Shown piece by piece: positions 59,438-64,000 of a DNA stretch of 64,000 bases (the stretch's first letter is position 1; each line of letters begins with the position of its first letter). The notes beneath the pieces are model-generated. The model worked only from the letters and a program-made list of their open reading frames with translations, was not told the origin of the DNA and did no database searches. The translations under genes were made by a program, and so were the position numbers. The stretch is from Pelobacter seleniigenes DSM 18267 (GTDB taxonomy: Bacteria; Desulfobacterota; Desulfuromonadia; Desulfuromonadales; Geopsychrobacteraceae): contig NZ_JOMG01000002.1 of the NCBI RefSeq assembly GCF_000711225.1, forward strand, positions 694,501-758,500. The letters run 5' to 3'.

Positions 59438-61075
59438 ATGTACGCCGAATATTTCGGACTCACTGAAAAACCGTTTTCCATCGCCCCGGACCCCGGCTAT
59501 CTGTTCATGAGCGCCAGCCATCGGGAAGCTTTGGCCCACCTGCTCTACGGTCTGCAAACTGAAGGGGGGTTTGTCCTGTTAACCGGTGAAGTCGGAACCG
59601 GCAAAACCACTATTTGCAAAAGCCTGCTCAACAAAATCCCCCCGTCAATTGACCTGGCCTTTATCCTGAACCCGCGCATCACCGAAACCGAGCTGCTCGA
59701 AACCATCTGTGACGAGTTGCATATTCCCAGACCGCTCGGAACATCCAAAAAAAATCTGGTTGATCGCCTCAACCAGCATCTGCTGGAGACGAACGCCAAA
59801 GGGCGCAAAACCGTCCTGATTATCGACGAAGCGCAAAACCTTGCCGTGGAGGTTCTGGAACAGCTGCGCCTGCTCACCAACCTGGAGACAGACAAGCGCA
59901 AACTGCTGCAAATCATTTTACTGGGCCAACCGGAACTGCGCGAGATGATCAACCGCCCCCAGCTCAGACAGTTGGCCCAACGCATCACCGCCCGCTATCA
60001 TCTCGGCCCCTTGGCCAAAACCGATATCGCCGGCTATATCTTTCATCGCCTGCAGACCGCTGGTGGCAAAGAGATGCTGTTCAACAAACAGGCCGTCAAA
60101 GAGATTCATAAACAGAGTCTGGGCATTCCCCGCCTGATCAATCTGCTTTGCGACCGTTCGCTTTTAGGTGCGTATACCCAACAAAAAAAGCTGGTCACAG
60201 CGGCTACAGTAAAACAGTCCAGCCGGGAAGTTTTTGACCGTCAGTCAGACAACCGTCGCCAGATCTTTTCAGTAACTGTGCTAATTACGCTTTTTCTAGC
60301 GGCCGGGATCGCCTATAGTCTGTTTGCTCCGAAAAACCACCTGCAGGTTGTTGAACCGTCACCTCCAAGCGCAGCTGCCCCCGAACCAGATCTTCAAGTT
60401 TCAACCGAGCCTCCTCCCGTGGCAGCGCTTGAACCGGCAGTACCCGAACCAACGCTCAGCAAAACCTGGCCACCGGGGTTCGGTTTTACCAACAGCGCAG
60501 CAGAGGCGTTTGCCGACCTGGCAGCACTCTGGGGCCTGTCGTATCCAACCGATGACACATCCCCGTGCGACTTCGCCCTGGCTGCCGGCCTCAGGTGTTA
60601 TGATCGCCAGGAGAGCATTGTCAGCTTGCGGGAGCTGAATCGCCCGGCCATCCTGACTCTTTATGATGACCAGGGGACCGCTTTCTACGCCCTGCTGGTT
60701 CAACTGGATGAGGACCGGGGCAAATTCATGGCTGCCAAGCAGCAACGGGAATTGGATATCGCGGCGTTGGAAACCCGCTGGTTCGGCGAATACCGTATCC
60801 TCTGGCAGCCCCCGGAAAAATATTCCGGAATTGTTTATCCGGGCGCTCAAGACGCGGTGGTTCCGTGGCTGGCGCAGTCCCTGGTCACCCTCGGGCTGTA
60901 TCCGGCAAACGCTCAGGGTGAAACCCTGGAAGGACAATTGTTGGGCACATTGAAACGCTTTCAGTTTTCGGTCGGACTGACTCCGGATGGTGTGTTGGGA
61001 CCGAAAACCATTATTCACCTCAATCGCGCCATCGAATCACCCGGCCCGCGGCTGTTTCAGAGTGAGGCGAACTGA
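59438..61075 (+). CDS. gspA: Type II secretion AAA ATPase GspA
   Basis: 545 residues. N-terminal AAA domain: YFGLTEKPFSIAPDPGYLFM, Walker A GEVGTGKTT, Walker B LIIDEAQNL. A membrane span at about 279-300 leads to a periplasmic part that ends in a peptidoglycan-binding-like repeat (VTLGLYPANAQGETLEGQLL, GLTPDGVLGPKTI). GspA/ExeA assembles the secretin pore by opening the peptidoglycan. ATG follows AAGGGGATCA. It overlaps gspB (TGATG). Confidence 0.92.
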   Translation: MYAEYFGLTEKPFSIAPDPGYLFMSASHREALAHLLYGLQTEGGFVLLTGEVGTGKTTICKSLLNKIPPSIDLAFILNPRITETELLETICDELHIPRPLGTSKKNLVDRLNQHLLETNAKGRKTVLIIDEAQNLAVEVLEQLRLLTNLETDKRKLLQIILLGQPELREMINRPQLRQLAQRITARYHLGPLAKTDIAGYIFHRLQTAGGKEMLFNKQAVKEIHKQSLGIPRLINLLCDRSLLGAYTQQKKLVTAATVKQSSREVFDRQSDNRRQIFSVTVLITLFLAAGIAYSLFAPKNHLQVVEPSPPSAAAPEPDLQVSTEPPPVAALEPAVPEPTLSKTWPPGFGFTNSAAEAFADLAALWGLSYPTDDTSPCDFALAAGLRCYDRQESIVSLRELNRPAILTLYDDQGTAFYALLVQLDEDRGKFMAAKQQRELDIAALETRWFGEYRILWQPPEKYSGIVYPGAQDAVVPWLAQSLVTLGLYPANAQGETLEGQLLGTLKRFQFSVGLTPDGVLGPKTIIHLNRAIESPGPRLFQSEAN

Positions 61076-61827
61076 TGTCTTTTATCCTTGACGCGCTTAA
61101 AAAATCTGAGGAGAGCCGTACGGACGAAACGGTTGCGGGTATCGGCAAACACCTGCTGGCCCCACAGCGCAAAGCACGCAGGAAATCGGCATTCTGGCCA
61201 TTGCTGGTGCTGATGGCATTGGTTTTTATGGGCCTGGGCTGGTGGCTCGGACAGCCGGCCGAACAATCCCCAGTGATTCGGGCCCTGGAGACCCAAAGCC
61301 GGTTGAACAATCCCTTGCCGGCACCGCTGGCGTCCAGCCGGAGGCCCGTTGAGCAAGCAGTCCGGGAAAAGCCAAATTCCGCAGATGCTAACAACGCTCG
61401 GGCCGAAAGCGCTATGCCCCAACGGCAAACCGAAGTCCAGCCACCGGTTCACAACGTGCCTCCTGCGCCCAGGGCGCCGATTCCAAAACGCCTGTTAAGC
61501 CAGGAAGCCCCAGCTCCCGCCGTAGCGACGCCTGAGAACAGCCTGCCCCCCGGCAATCAAACTCAGGCCGAACCTCCGGCAGCCAACCGGAGCATTCCTC
61601 TGCTGGAGAACCTGCCGCCCTCGCTCCGCGGCCAGATTCCTTCTTTGAACATGTCGCTGCACTTTTATAGTTCGGACGCATCCCGGCGGATGATTCGTGT
61701 TAACGGATTGATTCTGCGCGAGGGAGAAGCCCTGGCAGACCATCTTCTGGTGCAGGAGATCAGAGAGAAATCGGTCATTTTTCGCTTCCGCGATACGTTG
61801 TTCAAACTCAAGGCACCTGGAGACTGA
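61075..61827 (+). CDS. gspB: Type II secretion protein GspB
   Basis: 250 residues starting MSFILDALKKSEESR, the hallmark GspB N-terminus, with one membrane span (about 42-60) and a periplasmic Pro/Ala/Gln-rich spacer. The C-terminal folded domain (about 170-250: LPPSLRGQIPSLNMSLHFYS, SRRMIRVNGLILREGE, VIFRFRDTLFKL) is the T2SSB domain. Together with GspA it helps insert the GspD secretin. Start overlaps the gspA stop. Confidence 0.92.
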   Translation: MSFILDALKKSEESRTDETVAGIGKHLLAPQRKARRKSAFWPLLVLMALVFMGLGWWLGQPAEQSPVIRALETQSRLNNPLPAPLASSRRPVEQAVREKPNSADANNARAESAMPQRQTEVQPPVHNVPPAPRAPIPKRLLSQEAPAPAVATPENSLPPGNQTQAEPPAANRSIPLLENLPPSLRGQIPSLNMSLHFYSSDASRRMIRVNGLILREGEALADHLLVQEIREKSVIFRFRDTLFKLKAPGD

Positions 61828-62038
61828 TACGCATGGAAAATGGCCGGCAGCATGCCGGACCGAGCAGGGGCAGCAAGCCAAGCCGGCAGAAAATAAAAAA
61901 TCGGTTTGCTTGATCGAAGCAGGGTAAGCGATTATGATGACGAACCGAAAACGATGGCAGGGGCAGAACATCAAACGAATTTCGGAAACCGATAATTGTA
62001 AAGAATTTGCCGCACTGCGCTGAAGGTATGGACCGGGC

Positions 62039-62953
62039 ATGCTTACGCTTTATCAAAAATATCACACCTATCTCAACCTGCTGTTACTGACCCTGCTGGG
62101 CCTGGCCTGCGGCATTTTCAGCGGTTCTCTGCTGGAAGCTTATATGGACCCGCTGCCGGTCATTGAGACCGCAACCGTAAAAGCCGACCGGGAAGAAGCC
62201 CAGCAGATGAGCGTTGCGGATCTTAACAGTATCCTGCGCCACAATATCTTCGACCCGGCCAGTCGGACCACCTCAGCGACCCTGGACCTGAGTCAGGAGA
62301 CAGAGAGTGGACAAGAGGACGCGGCCACCGCACGCCAGCAAGTTGCAAGCAAAAATATGACCCTGTTCGGTACGGTTGTCGCCGGTGCGGATTCCCTGGC
62401 GCTGATTGGTATCGATAAGGATCTGGATGTGTACCACCTGCAGGACCTCCTGCCGGGTGGCGGCACCATTGAAGAGATCGCCCGCAATATCGTTAAAATC
62501 CGCAACGCGGACCAGTCACTGACGATTCTCCAGAGCATTGAGGACAAGAAGGCCGACCGCCCCGGCGCAGCAGGCAATGCCGAGAACGCGAGTGCTGCCA
62601 GCGATGCAAATTCGGGCATCCATCAGATCGACGAGGGGCACTGGGTGGTACCCCGCGAAACCGCGGAAAACACCCGGGCCAATCTGGGCACGGAATTGCG
62701 CCTGGCACAGATGCAGCCACGCATGACCGACGGGAAAACGGACGGTTTCATGATCCGTCGACTCCGCCGCAACTCGATCCTCAATAAGCTCGGACTGCAA
62801 CGCGGGGACGTGGTCCTCAATGTCAACGGCATGTCGCTGAACAGCCCAGAAGCGGCACTACAGATCTTTCAGCAGTTGCGTGAGGCACGGCAAATTACCG
62901 TCGGCGTCGAACGCAAGGGCGAAGCAATGACTTTTTCGTATGAACTTGATTAG
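62039..62953 (+). CDS. gspC: Type II secretion protein GspC
   Basis: 304 residues. Membrane anchor YLNLLLLTLLGLACGIFSG, an HR domain (about 60-150: SILRHNIFDPASRTTS, ASKNMTLFGTVVAGADSLAL, LDVYHLQDLLPGG) and a C-terminal PDZ domain (SILNKLGLQRGDVVLNVNGM). It links the inner-membrane platform to the secretin. The 210-base gap before it holds a GCCGGC/GCCGGA hairpin (61851-61867) but no clear terminator. GspD follows 12 bases later. Confidence 0.92.
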   Translation: MLTLYQKYHTYLNLLLLTLLGLACGIFSGSLLEAYMDPLPVIETATVKADREEAQQMSVADLNSILRHNIFDPASRTTSATLDLSQETESGQEDAATARQQVASKNMTLFGTVVAGADSLALIGIDKDLDVYHLQDLLPGGGTIEEIARNIVKIRNADQSLTILQSIEDKKADRPGAAGNAENASAASDANSGIHQIDEGHWVVPRETAENTRANLGTELRLAQMQPRMTDGKTDGFMIRRLRRNSILNKLGLQRGDVVLNVNGMSLNSPEAALQIFQQLREARQITVGVERKGEAMTFSYELD

Positions 62954-62965
62954 GAGGCCTCTCAA

Positions 62966-64000
62966 GTGAATTTCATAAAATTGAGCCACACCCTGACTTT
63001 GCTTGCCTTGCTGACGCTGCTGGCGTACCCGCCGTTGCTCAGACCGGCCTATTCGGCCCCGGCCGATAAGGAACGGATCACTCTTGATTTTAAAGACGTC
63101 GAACTGACCGACCTGATCAACACCGTCAGTGAACTGACCGGCAAAAATTTTCTCTATGATGAGAGCGTCAGAGGAAAAGTCACCATCGTCTCCCCGGAAA
63201 CCATGACCCTTGATGAAACCTATCAACTGTTTCTGACCGTGTTGAATGTCAAGGGCTACACCATTGTTCCTTCGGGCAAAGTGAATAAAATTGTCTCCAC
63301 CAAAACGGCCCGCCAGGAAGGGTTGCCGGTCTACAGCAACGGCCGCAGCAATTCCAGTGATCAGTTCATCACCCGCATGGTCCGGCTGGAATACCTGGAT
63401 GTCGATACCGTCGCCACCGCGGTTTTGGCGCCGCTCATGCCGGCAACCGGTAACATCATCACCTATGCGCCGACCAACACCCTGATCCTGACCGAAACCG
63501 CAGCGACCATTGATCGCATGGTCACAATCCTGCAAAAGCTTGACAAACCGGATTCCTCCGGTGACTTGGAAGTCATCCCGCTGAAATACGCCAATGCCGA
63601 AGAAGTGGCAAAAATCGCCCAGGATATCCTGGAAGAACAGGCCACGGCCACGCGTCGGCGCAGCAACCAGAAGATCTCCACCACCCAGGAAAATGGCAGC
63701 AAGATCCTCCCTTACCCTCGCACCAATTCGTTAATCGTGGTCTCTAATGCTGAGGACCTGGCGAAAATCAAAAATCTGGTCGCCCTGCTCGACAAGGAGG
63801 TCGGCGAAGAGGAAGCGGATATCAACGTTTATTACCTGGAGAACGCCGATGCCGAAACCCTGGCGGCAACCCTTAACGAAATCCTGACCGGGGTCAAGGC
63901 TGCCCAGACTCAAAAGGATACCACCAAAACGCCGGCGACCAGCAACAGTTCATCGGCCATTTCATCCCAGCCGGTCACGATTACGGCGGACAAACCGACC
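62966..64000 (+). CDS. gspD: Type II secretion secretin GspD, 3' end cut by window edge
   Basis: 345 codons of the outer-membrane secretin are present. A GTG start after GGAGGCCTCTCAA is followed by a signal peptide (HTLTLLALLTLLAYPPLLRP) and the N0 domain (ITLDFKDVELTDLINTVSEL, GKNFLYDESVRGKVTIVSPE). N1, N2 and N3 repeats follow (VRLEYLDVDTVATAVLAPLM, PTNTLILTETAATIDRM, LEVIPLKYANAEEVAKIAQD, PRTNSLIVVSNAED, INVYYLENADAETLAATLNE). The Ser/Thr-rich insert near the right edge is the usual N2/N3 loop. The pore domain lies outside the window. Confidence 0.95.
   Translation, partial: MNFIKLSHTLTLLALLTLLAYPPLLRPAYSAPADKERITLDFKDVELTDLINTVSELTGKNFLYDESVRGKVTIVSPETMTLDETYQLFLTVLNVKGYTIVPSGKVNKIVSTKTARQEGLPVYSNGRSNSSDQFITRMVRLEYLDVDTVATAVLAPLMPATGNIITYAPTNTLILTETAATIDRMVTILQKLDKPDSSGDLEVIPLKYANAEEVAKIAQDILEEQATATRRRSNQKISTTQENGSKILPYPRTNSLIVVSNAEDLAKIKNLVALLDKEVGEEEADINVYYLENADAETLAATLNEILTGVKAAQTQKDTTKTPATSNSSSAISSQPVTITADKPT

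Overview
The window looks like a chromosomal segment of a Desulfuromonadales-type bacterium (Desulfuromonas/Pelobacter/Geobacter relatives). Reasons: several multiheme c-type cytochromes with CXXCH motifs, a Rieske/cytochrome b complex, a rhodanese lipoprotein and porin next to it in an arrangement reminiscent of Geobacter ext/cbc loci, GEMM-I riboswitches ahead of a cytochrome gene, a ferredoxin/hybrid-cluster protein pair, and an MXAN_5187-type protein. The genus is inferred from gene content only. No rRNA, tRNA, CRISPR array, prophage or intact transposase was seen.

Region 1 (1-18.8 kb) is a carboxylate catabolism island. On the minus strand, from 13.3 kb down to the left edge: a tripartite tricarboxylate transporter (tctC, tctB, tctA), an RraA-type aldolase/decarboxylase homologue, a LytS/LytTR two-component system, a new 44-residue ORF, an ABM-fold protein, a biotin-dependent Na+-pumping decarboxylase (MmdA-type carboxyltransferase, gamma, biotin carrier, beta), then citrate lyase genes (citC, citD, a PPC/DUF296 gene, citE running off the edge). 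Divergently on the plus strand lies a second tctC-tctB-tctA set fused by overlaps to a CitA/DcuS-like kinase and its response regulator. Together these would sense, import and cleave a tri- or dicarboxylate, with energy conserved by decarboxylation-driven Na+ export. The substrate is not settled, because the carboxyltransferase is of the acyl-CoA type rather than OadA.

Region 2 (18.8-33.5 kb) is mixed: a 2-hydroxyacid dehydrogenase; a TolC-like protein fused to a SPOR-type C-terminus; a small Pro/Thr-repeat monoheme cytochrome preceded by two tandem GEMM-I riboswitches, each with its own terminator; a membrane-anchored metallophosphoesterase; a tiny zinc-ribbon protein; aconitase; ferredoxin; hybrid cluster protein with decayed gene remnants beside it; glmS and glmU.

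Region 3 (33.5-45.5 kb) holds an MXAN_5187-type protein, a B12-binding radical SAM enzyme, a REC-PilZ-GAF regulator, a thioredoxin-like protein, clpB, two Hsp20 genes, a sigma-54 activator and a lipoprotein. Two dispersed repeat families occur here, each as one inverted pair: a ~180-bp MITE-like element (33523, 42396) and a 149-bp repeat (36301, 45345).

Region 4 (45.5-59 kb, minus strand) is the most striking: a four-module rhodanese lipoprotein, a porin, a small secreted protein, a TorD-type chaperone, a Tat-exported molybdopterin oxidoreductase of the PsrA/PhsA type with its four-cluster Fe-S subunit, a 12-heme lipoprotein, a 9-heme cytochrome, a Rieske protein, split cytochrome b and a 4-heme cytochrome. 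No NrfD/PsrC anchor is present. A b6-like quinol-oxidising complex and 25 c-hemes appear to take its place, suggesting a respiratory chain to a sulfur, selenium or arsenic oxyanion or an extracellular acceptor. Hairpins punctuate its gene junctions.

Region 5 (59.4-64 kb) begins a type II secretion operon (gspA, gspB, gspC, partial gspD).
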